Assembly: GCA_025716815.1 (NCBI GenBank)
Contig: JAIXMN010000001.1
Location: 2,356,001 to 2,420,000 of the forward strand
Reading direction: 5' to 3'
DNA length: 64,000 nucleotides
Origin: Dichotomocladium elegans
Lineage: Eukaryota > Mucoromycota > Mucoromycetes > Mucorales > Lichtheimiaceae
This document shows, one piece after another, positions 35,266 through 46,876 of this stretch (position 1 is the first letter of the stretch; each line of letters opens with the position of its first letter). A model generated the notes under the pieces. The model saw only the letters and a program-made list of their open reading frames with translations, ran no database searches and had not been told where the DNA came from. Made by a program: the position numbers and the translations under genes.

Positions 35266-36838
35266 TTACATTCCACTCCGTACGTTATCAAATCTGCTGA
35301 GCGGATAGTCAAGTATATTCGGCGTTGACTCGACCTTTCTGTCCAGAGCATCATAGGCTGTCTGGAGCAGACTGCGATCGTTACTGCCATGATTGTCCGC
35401 ACTGAGCTCCCAGAACATGACGCCGCCTAATCCCATTTCGCGCACAAATTCGCACTTTGCTCTGACGATGCGCGGATTATCGTATGTGACATATTCCTGT
35501 CTTTTTGAATCATACGAGTACGACGCCATTGCCTCCTCATCGACATATTCAGTTGCGCCAGGCCGAGGCAAGTCTTTATAATCGTATGATCCTTCTTCCC
35601 ATGTGCCTTTTGGGACGCCCTCAAACGAAGCGCCTGGTTTGCCTTCGCTCACATGGGCGTATCCGCGTCCGTACACTGGAATGCCCATAATCAACTTGTG
35701 CGGTGGGACGCCTGCCCGGATATAGTCCTCCACCGCCGATTTCACCGTCAACGATGCCGGAGATTGGCTCCCGCTGTAGAGTGCAGCCTGATGGCCCGTC
35801 ACGGGATCCCAGGCGCCTGCGAGATCGTACGCCATCAGGTAAAACAGGTCAACGTAGTCGGCCATCCGGCTCAGCTCAAGTTTGCGGTAATCATCTGGAC
35901 TGCACGGCACTGCTACCGAAATCAAATACTTCGAGGTAAGCTCGGCGCGAAGTGCATGTAGCAGTTCCACATACGCCGAAGCTTCGTCTGCATCTCGCGG
36001 CATTTCCCAATCAATGTCGATTCCATCTAAACCATAGTCGACGACATGCGCAAGGGCTGATGCGCAGAAGCGTGCACGCCGCGTCGGGTCCTTGGCTACG
36101 ATCGAAAAGTTCCCCGACCATGACCAGCCGCCCACGCTCAAGGATATCTTGAGCTGCCGGTTTTGCTTTTTCAGAAGGTAGAATTGCTTTAGGTTGCCGT
36201 ATAGATTGTCGCCTGCCTCTTTCCAGTCATCGCCTTTGCGATTGACTGTTTGCTCTGCACAGATATCCATGTTTAAAAAGTGTAGATTTGTAATAGGCCA
36301 TAGTTTTCACTCACCTCGAGGAAAATGCTTGTCTTTGTCCGCCCAGACATCCTGCAGATGCAACCATGAACGATGTGAGTTTTTTTTTCTTTACTCTATG
36401 TGCATATACGACTCTTTCTCATCCTCAGAGAAGAAAAAAGGGAAGGAGTGGAAGAACTCACGCCGAGGACAATGGTGCCATCGCTTTTGAGATTGGCAAA
36501 TGCATAAAGAACATGGGATAGCTTCTCCTGGTTTTCGGCCAGATCTACGACATTATAGTCTCGGTCGTAAATGGCCCTTTTTTGTTTGTTAATTAACGTG
36601 TTTATTAGCTGAGAGGCAAAGAGAAAAGTCCTTGCTGACATGATGCGCACCAATCCGCATAGTAGCCTGCAATGACGTGCCCAGATGGAGTATCCGATGC
36701 AGGCGGTGATGGGTCGCCGACCGGTTTGATGTCATAAACACCTCCGCGGAACCAACTCAGAATCAAAAGTATCAAGACAACAGGCGTTAATAAGGCTGTA
36801 CAAAGAACAGGCGGCTTCCCTGTTGTCCGTGTGGCCAT
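35266..36838 (-). CDS. GH18 chitinase with N-terminal membrane anchor
   Basis: Glycoside hydrolase family 18 enzymes cut beta-1,4-GlcNAc chains of chitin. The N-terminus (MATRTTGKPPVL then LLTPVVLILLILSW) is a signal anchor without a clear cleavage site, so a type II membrane form is likely. The barrel begins HVIAGYYADW, continues KLSHVLYAFANLKSDGTIVLG, then LKISLSVGGWSWSGNF and the catalytic GLDGIDIDWEMP, which keeps all of DxxDxDxE with the acid-base Glu. Later come YVDLFYLMAYDLAGAWD, LIMGIPVYGRGY and GLGGVMFWELSADN, all canonical. Two or three introns lie in the first 500 bases of the gene; the rest is one exon of about 1 kb. No chitin-binding module is visible. Likely a cell-wall remodelling enzyme. 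Confidence 0.9.
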
Positions 36839-37401
36839 CTGTAGTGTAAAAAGAATACAAGAAACGGGCGTTCGTCAAAGCATCCAATGTAAAAAAAAGG
36901 AAATTATCCTTCTAAAAATAGTGCATAAAGCTCTCTCTCCCTTCCCCTTCCAAGCAGACAGCGAACGATGGAACGATGGAATGCTAGATATCTGTACTTG
37001 CACGTATTAATCGGTTTGATGGCTGACCCGAAGGATAATACTCGCATCCCTGTGCATCTGATTCCTTTTCCATAATTGAAATCGCAAGGTTACATATGCA
37101 AAAACTGCGTTTGCCTATAAATCTCTATCTATCTTTGTATAGAGAAATAGGCAATTTGTTGTAGGTTATGTTCTGTAGAAAGACCAAGTATGCACTTCGT
37201 ACTCCTTCGGGTTTTACAGAATGTTGCATCCAGGACATATAAATAAAAATAGAAGGTGTCTCGAACTAAACTGATTCTGTCTTGTCAAATGGACATATCG
37301 CCTTTATATATATTTTGTTAAATAAATACCTTCTGGTAGGACTTTAGGAAGGCTATCATTTTGTATCATTAGATTATGGATAGTTGATTGATCGTACTTG
37401 G
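36839..37401. other. Intergenic between chitinase promoter and kelch gene 3' end
   Basis: 563 bases, AT-rich. It contains the inverted pair CTATCTATCTTTGTATAGAG near 37126 and AATAAAAATAG near 37242. No coding frame recognised. Confidence 0.4.
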
Positions 37402-40018
37402 TCATTCACCGTCGGGCTTGACAGCGGACATGACAATTCTTTGATGAGGATTTCCACTCCCGTCGGGTTTGGTAGGCTGAGCATATTGCGTGGTAGATGT
37501 ACTGGTATTCGTCTCTTCAATGTTCTCCGTATATTCAGGAGGTGAAGCAATATCGTCTTTTTTCCAGCCTACTCAAGCAAATCTGCACTTAAAAAAACCA
37601 CTCTACATTGCAATGTACATGTTTACTTACAATCATACATACCATCTTTTTCAGAAGGTTGCTGTGCGTATTTAGAAGCAGTAGCTTTCCGTTTCCTCCA
37701 GTATAGAATGCCAATGACGATAACAAGAATCACCTAACATTTGTTGTTAGAAAGCTGTATGAGGAAATCGGCTCGAATCTGTTTAAAGATGATGATGTTC
37801 TTTTTTCATATTTACAGCCACAACGACACCAACAACGATGCCTCCGATAGCACCACCGGATAATGCAGAATGTTCGTCACTATTTTCTGCCTCTGATGGG
37901 GCCTTCGCTTCGGTATTGTTCGTTGCCATCGCGGGCTGAGGGCTGAGGCCAGGGAAAGAATTCGAAAGCTCCCAGCTAGTGGTATTGAGAATCAACCATG
38001 TACTTGCAAAATTTCCTGAATCAACACGGCCTTGGAGAATAAATAGACTATCTTCACCGACAAGCACACCTAATAAAAATACGAGGCATGGTCATGTCTT
38101 TACTGTGAAATTGATGCCCTAGTAGCTCCTTACTCTGATGGAGACACCGAGAGACTTGTTGAGTTGACACAGCTGCGCCATTAGGGCCCGGTCGTATAGC
38201 GGAAGCTTGGTCAATCCAAGTCATGGTACTCGTATCCAATATGTAGGCAAAATCGCTGGAGGGCTTCATATATACGTTTGACGAAGTACTTGTTCCGAAG
38301 TACCCCGCTGTAAAGTTTATATTAGGCTCTTTTTTATTGCATATTCGTCTTCACTTACCCTGACATCCTCCCAAAACTAGAATCCTTCCTGAGGATACTT
38401 AATGCGCGGGCGATCAGTACTACATTATATATAAAGCTCGCGATCCCACACAGTAGATGCTTACAGAGCGTAGACGTGTGATGCCATCGCGACGAAGGGG
38501 TTGCTCCTTTTGTTGCAACCGTAGTCCACCCTGTGCTGATACTATAGACAAGCACTTCACTCATATTCGCTGGTGTGAGCGAATAAGTCACCTGTGGCAC
38601 CGCGGTCCCGTTTATCGTATACTGAGAGTATTCGCCGCCGATGATATAGAATTTGCCGTCTGACCCCTGGACAGCAGAATGCCGAATACGTCCGGACATG
38701 ATACCGCTTGCAAGCAATGTTTCAGGTCCAACGGCCCAATTGAACTATACAAAGTGTCAGTATAACGTTGCCTAAACTATTATACAATCTTCTTGTGATT
38801 TACAATCGAGTTTTGGTATGACAAGATTTTTCCCTGGGGAGGGTATGTTTCAGTCTCGCTACTATTCCGATACCCTACTTCGATAGCGCTGCATTTGCCA
38901 AAAAGAGAGACAGAAGAGAAAAAAAGTAATGAGCTCAAAACACTCGCTTTTTTTTTGTATTGGTTAATACTCAGGCGTACCTTCTTCCACCATACATGAA
39001 AGCTATGTTTCCGTTCTTGTAATCGGTTGCTAAGGCATTCCATGCACTAAATAATGACAAGATATCATGGGATCGGTCATTTTCCCGGATCTGCTGCATG
39101 TCAGGCTCTAATGCGTGCTTACGTTTGCAGAAAATTGGTTGGAATAGGGTTCCAGGTGCCGTTGGTTGCGTTGTACATCAGTGTTTGATAGGTAAGGGCG
39201 CTTCCGTCGAAATACCCCAGACCACCCGATATCACAAAGCCATCGGAACTAGGAAGCCCAGCTATCCCAAAAAAAATATTCGCTGTAGGAAGGATGTCAC
39301 CATTGTTTGCAACCGTTTGCCATGACGATGCATTATCTGCTGTATTGATGGGTCCTGATACGTCAAGCGAAACGAAATTGGCGGTGGCGGTATAGTGTGC
39401 GTATCCTTCTACTGTGGTTGACCCGCCATAGCAATAGATCTTTTTGGAAGCAAGCGCGCAACCTGAAAAATTACGGATAGACTCTCTTAGTTAGCACCAT
39501 CGCTTGCACACAGCCGTTGGTCTCTGTACCTCCTCCGTAGGTAGGTGGGAGAATGCTGGCAAATGTAAAAGGCCCAATAGTTGTGCTAACGAAAGTCGCG
39601 ATAGCATAGAAAGGAAGTCTCTTTACGTAGATCATCCTACCCGTATAATTGAAGAGCGGAAGATCAGCAAGAAAGGCGAAAGGCCGGTTCCTCTAAATAA
39701 CTTCTTTTTTCTTGTCATTCGTTACACCGTATATAGGCTTTTGAAATACTGTACTTGCTTAAAGTCGACAAGAAAAAAAGGAGAGTGTATGACCTGCATA
39801 CAACTGATGCTCTCAAAAAAATGGCGCTTGCAGGCAAGCACTATTATATTGCCACTCTAGCTTCTTATCTTTCAAAACTCAGTGCCATTTTATGTACCAT
39901 TTTATGTAAAAGATGTTCACTCACTGGCGGAATATGGTATTCCAAATGCGGTTATGGACATGCGTAGCAATCAAAACAGGGATTGCGACTAAAGCTACTT
40001 ACATTTGGGGGCGGACAT
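37402..40018 (-). CDS. Kelch-repeat beta-propeller protein with C-terminal transmembrane helix
   Basis: Minus-strand exons spread over 2.6 kb encode kelch-type blades: LASKKIYCYGGSTTVEGYAH and SSDGFVISGGLGYFDGS (39480-39130), KFYIIGGEYSQY with SSRWHHTSTLC (38660-38460), DFAYILDTSTMTWID (38250) and FILQGRVDSGNFASTWLILN (38050). After the propeller comes a Thr/Glu/Ser-rich linker, then a Gly/Ile/Val transmembrane segment (GGAIGGIVVGVVVAV joined to VILVIVIGILYWRKRK). The cytosolic tail has a PPEYTE motif, a PPxY-type site known to bind WW-domain ubiquitin ligases. Such fungal membrane kelch proteins are common in Mucoromycota and of unknown role. ATG at 40018 followed by a GTAAGT donor is my best start; an ATG at about 39962 is an alternative. 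Confidence 0.65.
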
Positions 40019-41442
40019 GTTTACACCAGTTCCGGGCTGAAAGTTTCACAGAACAGGTATTTGAATGCCAGTACAGATGATTGGTTTCGCACTCAAATTG
40101 TAAACTACAATAGAGGAAAAGGATAACTATGGACTGGAAAGAGGAGTATGCGCCGAAAAGAACCTACTTGCTTCCCAAATGGAGGAAAAAATGGGTCAAT
40201 AGATTGCAGATTCCATATGAGGAATATCAACGCCACAGGTGCCTTTTAAGTAGTGCTGGCATATGCTTGCCGGGCTCGAGAAGTTCAAGGTGGAATTCCG
40301 GCATTGAAATGTACCGAAATATTGCAGATGAAGCCATTTTTACAGATTTTCATGTATTTCTTCCAGTAACATACTGATCACAGACTAATACCGATAATAT
40401 TCTGCAAGTTGTGTAATCTCTGATCTTGGGAGTGCATATCACTGGTTCTGAAGGCGATGTTATACGGGCCCTCTTCTAGGAGGTTCTGCGCCCAAAATCC
40501 GATTGTCGGGACTAGCATCAGCTAAGCCATCGCCCTGATTTAGTCGCCGCGCAGAAATTTTTTCGTTAATATAAAAAACGTCGCTTGGGCTCATTTCAGT
40601 CGATTTCTTCTATCTCTCGAACATGTAAAAGGTATTGTATATTTCATTTTATTATATTATTCTTCATACCTTTCCATCATGATGAGATATGTCGCCCCAG
40701 TCGTACATAACCATGGCGATTCGACTGCTTTCCAAACGGCATTTTCTGAATATCTTCTACACTTCCCACTTTATTGAAAAATCTGTCCATCAGAAACATG
40801 AAGTGCTCATTGTTTCCATATAGAACTTTGTCTTTTATTGTTATGTCGTTGCCAATGACTCTTCCGGCCAGGAGGACACGCGTACTAGAAGGTGAGTAGC
40901 TCCCATGATAGGACTATGGTGGTGCTCCAAATGATGAACGATAATTTTTATTCCATGTTAACACTGATTGTTACGTGATGAAAAATCTGTTCTGATGCGA
41001 ACCATCTTTGGGTTGAATGCTGAAAAGGATTTGGTTTCTAACATATCTTTTTCGCTCTAGGTAAATTGTTTTAGTTAGAGTTCTGCTGTCAAAATTAAAA
41101 AAAAAAATAAAAAAAATTTGTCTTTATAATGCTTTGTTTATTTTGGTAATGATAGTCATTTACTTTCTCGTTCGTTGAGTTCCCAATATGTAACCAAGCC
41201 CAAGAAGCTTAAAGCGGAAAAGATGCGGTATTCTCCCCATCGCTGACCGTTGTGTGAACTTTTTTGACTTTTTCGGTCATGGATACCTTTTGTACATCGA
41301 AACGGGCCCTTCTTCTTTTAGTCCACCCCCGTCGCCTGACTGATTGTTTAGAATTCGTGAAGCCCGCGTTCTCATAAAAGCGGAGGAATTCTGTGCGCAT
41401 TCTTTCTTTTCTTGCGTTTGCTTTTTCTTTCAGTCGCTCAAC
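40019..41442. other. Intergenic, about 1.4 kb, between divergent kelch and P450 genes
   Basis: AT-rich sequence with an A-rich tract at about 41096-41117. Frames at 40129-40377 (plus) and 41209-41532 (minus, overlapping the P450 first exon) carry no domain. I see no RNA gene. Confidence 0.4.
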
Positions 41443-43592
41443 ATGGGAAGTGCCAACAAAGCCCTGAATCAAGGCATCCAACGCGTCGCAGAGACACTTT
41501 ATAGTTGCAAAAATCTGAGGAAGCTTAGCCAAGCTGCTGTCGTCTCACTTGTAGCCTACGCTATCTGTTCAGTAAGTTCAAAAACAAGAGCTATCAGCCG
41601 GTCCTAAGTACAGCATAATAGAAACTCTATTCCGCGTTTTGGGGACCTCTCAGCGCCATTCCCTGTCCAACGAAGCTTAAACTATTTGGTCTAGAAGTTG
41701 TTGGCGGTTCTGAAGATGTTTTTGGATTGAGGTTTTTCATATTAGAGCCTGTACAGGTGTTTGATTTACAATAATCGTTGACTAACATTTTAAGGAAATA
41801 GATGGAAGACGATTCTGGAATACCACAAACGATATGGCAAGGTGGTGCGCCTTGGCCCCAGATCTATAGTCATCTCCGATAAGGATATGATTAGACAAGT
41901 GCTGCAAAAAGACGATCTTCCGAAAGGCTCGACGTACAAAAACCTTCAAAGTAACAGTTTTTGCTCTGTCATTCTTTTTTTTTTTTCGTTCGAGGGAAAT
42001 GTAGCTGAAGAACCGGGTTACATTTTTAGAGCTGAACGGTAACAACCTATTTAGCACGACTGACATAGAACTCCATAAACAGAGGGTACGAAAAGAGAAT
42101 CATTCATATTTCTTCGCAGCCAATCAATTGCGAACGCATAGCGACGGGCCTTATCTCCCGCGTTCTCCGGGAAGTATATCCATTCCCTTGAGCCTTTCAT
42201 GGCCATGATGACCAAGGCATTACTACAGCGGATCGACAGGGATATCGCAGATTCTCGCAATTCGGACGGATATGGTGTAGTTGACATATGGCGATTACTC
42301 CAGTATCTCGCAATTGATATCATAGGTGAAACTGCGTTTGGTCGTACATTCCATATGCTTGAAGGTGAAGACCATTTTATTCCTCGTTTCATTAAAAAGA
42401 CATTGGCGGCAGTAAGCTACGTAAGTGCCACTCTCACTGTTTCCTTCTTTTTCTCGCCTGCACCTCCATATCCTGACAATCTTGCAATGCGATATAAAAT
42501 AGTTTTTATGCTATCCCATCCGTGGCACCATTGTGCTTATATTCAATTTCAGGGGTCTTTTCACAGAGAACTTCAAATTAGCACAGGTAAACTTCATCCC
42601 ATCATCCAGAGAACGAAGTGTTTGTGCAATACTCCTCACATAGCAAAGTATTCACGAGCTCCGATTTATCTAGTACATGAAAGGTCTTATTGAGGAACGA
42701 CTTGACGGGGGTGAGGCGACTCGTAGAAACGATATCCTTCAAATCCTGATTGATACACAGGGCGCAAAGGAAGACAATGAACGTCTAACGTCTGAGGCTA
42801 TAGTTTCCGAAATCGTCCTATTCTTGGTTGCTGGGTCGGACACGACGAGCAACACCATCGGATTTGCCATTATTGAGCTCCTAAAAAATCCTGATACTCT
42901 TGCTACGCTTCGAAAAGAAATAGATGCAATTCCTATGGAGAAGGGCCAGACTTTGATCCAGCATGACCAGCTCAAGAATCTACCCTATCTTAATGCAGTC
43001 ATTAACGAGACGCTGCGCTTAGATACTGTGGCTGTAGGTGGTTTGGAAAGATATGCTGATCGTGATATCATTCTGGGTGGTCGTATTTTCATTCCAAAAG
43101 GGGTAAACAATCTTCTCTTTGTTTGTAATCAAACCCAATATTCACATCCGTCTTTTCTCCTGTTTCAGACTGCCATTCGGGCCAGTATCTACCACGCTCA
43201 TCTCAATCCAGAATATTGGCCGGAACCAAACTCATTTCTTCCTGAGCGATGGTTAGAAGGATCCAAAATTCCAGCCGACACAGAAGCTTTCTTTCCGTTT
43301 AGTATTGGGTAAGTACGAGGTAAAAATGGGTATAGATCCCGCCAGCTTATCAGCAGTGAACATCTCCTTTCTACGGCACATATACGATAGCTCACGCAAC
43401 TGCATCGGCAAAGCCTTTGCCCAACAAGAGATGCGACTGTCCATTGCTAATATCCTTAGAAGATATGACCTCCATGCTTTTCCCGACGATCTCGCAAAAT
43501 CGGACAGCCGAACTGCTTTTCTTACTCTTGGTGTTAAAAACAATAGTTTTAAAGTTGCAATCAGGCGTCGAGAAAACATTGCAGAGCTCTAG
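41443..43592 (+). CDS. Cytochrome P450 monooxygenase, copy A
   Basis: Membrane-bound haem monooxygenase that uses O2 and NADPH through P450 reductase; substrate unknown. The first exon encodes an N-terminal helix (LSQAAVVSLVAYAICS) and ends in GTAAGT. Exons then give WNTILEYHKRYGKVVRLGPR-type sequence (about 41815), DIWRLLQYLAIDIIGETAFG, the I-helix oxygen-binding motif AGSDTT (42830), the K-helix ETLR (43009-43020), the PERW segment (FLPERWLEGSKIP) and FSIG joined to SRNCIGKAFAQQEM (43300-43430), the haem loop with the Cys ligand. Stop at 43590-43592. The middle exon (about 42500-42585) reads in a frame aligning with its neighbour. It is a close paralogue of the next gene, with the same exon pattern. 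Confidence 0.88.
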
Positions 43593-44337
43593 GTTTATAA
43601 TATATATGTTTAAGCAGCAGCATAATGATGGTTTTCGAAAGAGCTCATGTTTCTTTATCGAGTTTAATACTGAAATTTCCGCTGCTGAATGGATGCAGGT
43701 CATCCCTTCAGTGCAGGATGGTCCGGGTCCTATGAACCCGTAGTTAACAATTTTCGAGCAGCAATTCTCTTTTTGAAGTAGCTTTTTTTATAGTCATGGC
43801 TTCAAAATTCTTATTATTCTCTTTGTTACAGTCCAAAGCTACCATGCCGCCAGATAGATGTAGGGTCCTCCGGTAATCAATATCTCGAGTTTATGTATAG
43901 CTTCTATGATAATAAAGACACTAGTGCTTAGCATTATGTCATGAAAAGCACCTAAAAAGGTTACCAAGTCCCGGGATGGAGTTTGGAGGACAGTGAGGTT
44001 AGCGAAGTTGTGTCTGCCAAGTACAATTCGTAGACCTTCTATGTATGAGCATTGTACCACCGGTGCTGGAATTGATGCCGAAACCTAGCTCAACAGACCA
44101 AATAGGCTTTGCTTTCCCGTCAACTATTTAGTAATTCGCTCAACATTTTTGGTCCATGTATAATGCTTAAGAGACATGCAAGAAGAAGCTACACAGCAGA
44201 ACCATAGGAAAATAGATCATTTCATAATTCCATATATTTTTAGCAGTGCGACGCCATTACTGTAATCAAAAATTAACTTGATATGGAAATACTCCTAGTA
44301 TAAATATTCGTTACTGGAAAAAACATCTGTAACGAAG
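43593..44337. other. Spacer between tandem P450 genes
   Basis: 745 bases, AT-rich, presumably terminator of copy A and promoter of copy B. Short open frames show no motif. Confidence 0.4.
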
Positions 44338-46449
44338 ATGGAAACCCTCAATAGTATCTTTGCTAACACAACTCATCATGTCAAAAAGATATTGGGAAGT
44401 CGCGAGGATCTTAAGACATTGAGTTTAGCAGCTGCCGCCTCATTAACAACATATGTTTTAGTCTCGGTAAACAGAAGAGCCGCATAAGTGTATAGCCTTC
44501 GTTGATGCTAATGAGAACTCGTATATTCTATGTATTAGAGACTTCATGACGCACTTTTGGGGCCTCTTAGCGGTGTTCCAGGTCCCACGAAATATAAATT
44601 CCTTGACGTAAACGTTATCAGCAATCTTGGGAATCCTGCTGGAACGACGTATGTATTCATTTACGCAAGATATTTTACTGCCTCCCACGATATAAAAGAT
44701 AAATAATTATGTGTTTAAAGCTACCAGAAATTTTTGTCTTTTCATGACCAGTACGGTGAGATAGTGCGCTTAGGTCCACGTCATATTATGGTCTCGAACA
44801 AGGACATGTTACGTCAAATACTCCAGGAAGACGATATGCCAAAAGACGCTGTTTATAGTCGACTTGAACGTAATGATTGCAGACCCCGTTTATATCTTAT
44901 ACTTGAATTTGGCTAAAGCGAATAATCTTTAGGTCTTTCCGGTTCGAACCTGTTTTCTACGACGGACAAGAGATTCCACAAACAGCGGGTAAAATAAGAG
45001 TATTATAGTCACTGCAGTGTTGGCAGAAATTAATCACCGTACCTTATGTCGACATAGAGACGGGTTATTTCTCCTGCCTTTTCGATGAGTTATCTCAACT
45101 CTCTTGAGCCTTACATGATCGAATTAACCGAAGCCCTTATGAAACAAATCGACAAAAATATCGAATCAACACATGGACTGGATGGTTATGGTGTTGTAGA
45201 TATCTGGAAGCTCCTCCAGCACTATGCCCTTGACATTATCGGTGAAACGGCCTTTGGAAAAACTTTTAATATGCTTGAAGAAGGTGACCATTTCATTCCG
45301 CGCACTGTTAGCATGGAAAGCGAAGCTGGAAACTATGTAAGTATTTGAGCTCTTCTTCTGGTATCCATCGTAATAACTTTCGCCTACTGGTACCCATGTT
45401 CAAAAGCTTGTAACCCATCCCTTCATCGGACCTATCGCATTGCTGCTCAAGTCCAAAAGTCTTCTGGGAGCAAACAAGGCGCTAAATAAGGTAACAAGTA
45501 AGATCCAATGCTCCAATTGTACGTATGGTGCTATACTTACATCTATCAAAATACTTGAGTTCATGCAAAAAATTGTCCTTGACCGCCTTGATGGTGGTGA
45601 CAATGCTCGCCGAAAGGATATCCTCCAAATCATGATTGACACCGTACACGCAACAGACCCTAAAAACCGTCTTACTATCAACGCCATTGCCAAAGAGACT
45701 CTCCTTTTCCTAATTGCTGGGTCGGAAACAACGAGTAGCTCTACTGGCTTTGCTATTAGACGACTCGTAGAAAATCCAGATGCACTTGACAATCTTCGAA
45801 AAGAAGTAGATGCTATTGAAATGAAGGAGGGTCAAACAATCCTTCGCCACGAGCAACTCAAAAGTCTTCCTTATTTGAACGCTGTCATCAACGAAGCCTT
45901 ACGCATAGATAGTATCAGCGCCAACACATTGGGTCGCTGCCCCGATCGCGATATAGTTCTCGGTGGGCGATTTTTGGTTCCAAAGGGAGTAAGTAATCTC
46001 GCTTATTATTTTTAACCATGTTTGATACATGTATAAATATGTATGTGTTATCCATCAGACTACTATCAAATGTAACATCTATCATGCACATCTCAATCCT
46101 AATTATTGGCCGGAGCCAGAGAAGTTTATTCCTGAACGATGGTTAGAAGGATCCAAGATCCCTGCGGATACTGCTGCTTTCTTCCCATACAGCATCGGGT
46201 AATTGAACGCGAGTCCCTTTCTGATCAAACCATCTGACGCAATCTTTTTACATTATAATCAGATCACGCAATTGCATTGGCAAGAACTTTGCTCAGCAAG
46301 AAATGCGACTATCTATTGCTAATCTTGTCAAGAGATACGATTTTCAGCCAATCCCTGAAGATATGGCAGCTACTAGTGATCGCCGTGCTTTTATCACTCT
46401 GGCTGTTAAAGACAATAAGTTCAATGTCAAGATTAAGCGTAGAACGTGA
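44338..46449 (+). CDS. Cytochrome P450 monooxygenase, copy B
   Basis: Paralogue of the preceding gene in the same orientation. An N-terminal helix (LSLAAAASLTTYVLVS) is in exon 1. Conserved parts follow in order: YGEIVRLGPRHIMVSNKDML (44745-44810), NLFSTTDKRFHKQR, DIWKLLQHYALDIIGETAFG, the I-helix AGSETTSS (45715-45740), K-helix EALR, PERW (about 46130) and YSIG joined to SRNCIGKNFAQQEM (46190-46310). The I-helix acid is Glu in place of the Asp of copy A (AGSETT versus AGSDTT). The sequence between PERW and the haem loop is nearly identical to copy A (WLEGSKIPADT). The two likely arose by tandem duplication and may act on related substrates. Stop TGA at 46447-46449. Confidence 0.88.
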
Positions 46450-46876
46450 AAGATTATTGTAAAGATAAATCCACGGCACAATTGTCTTTGACTAAAAATT
46501 TGTCTATGGCTACCAATGATCGCACATACGGATCTGCATCTGCTGGAAAGCTGCTGTTCAGACTTTTTGAATTTATTTGATAATGGCAAGATATGAATGG
46601 CTGCGCATGTGTCTATCACAAAACTGTTTGCTAATAGAACTAGGATATATCCGCTGTTCAACATTGCTAATAAATATCATCAGCTAGCGTGATCTGCAAA
46701 CGTATGAAAAGGCAAGATTTTTTTTCCTGCCATGAAATGTTTCCCGGGGGATCGAGATGCTTAAAAAGGCAACCACCGTCACTCTCCAGCAGGGCAAGTT
46801 GAATTGAGAGAGGAACGTTGCCTATAAATTCGATGAATCTGCAAAAAAAAAGTCTCTACAACTCTTTCCGCACAAA
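46450..46876. other. Intergenic, P450 3' end to SPT5 promoter
   Basis: 427 bases without a recognised gene. An AATAAATATC motif is at about 46669. Confidence 0.4.

Noticed and set aside
42420..42700. P450 copy A as a pseudogene
   Set aside because: The apparent break disappears when the middle exon is read in the frame matching copy B and flanked by introns; the haem loop, K-helix and I-helix are intact.
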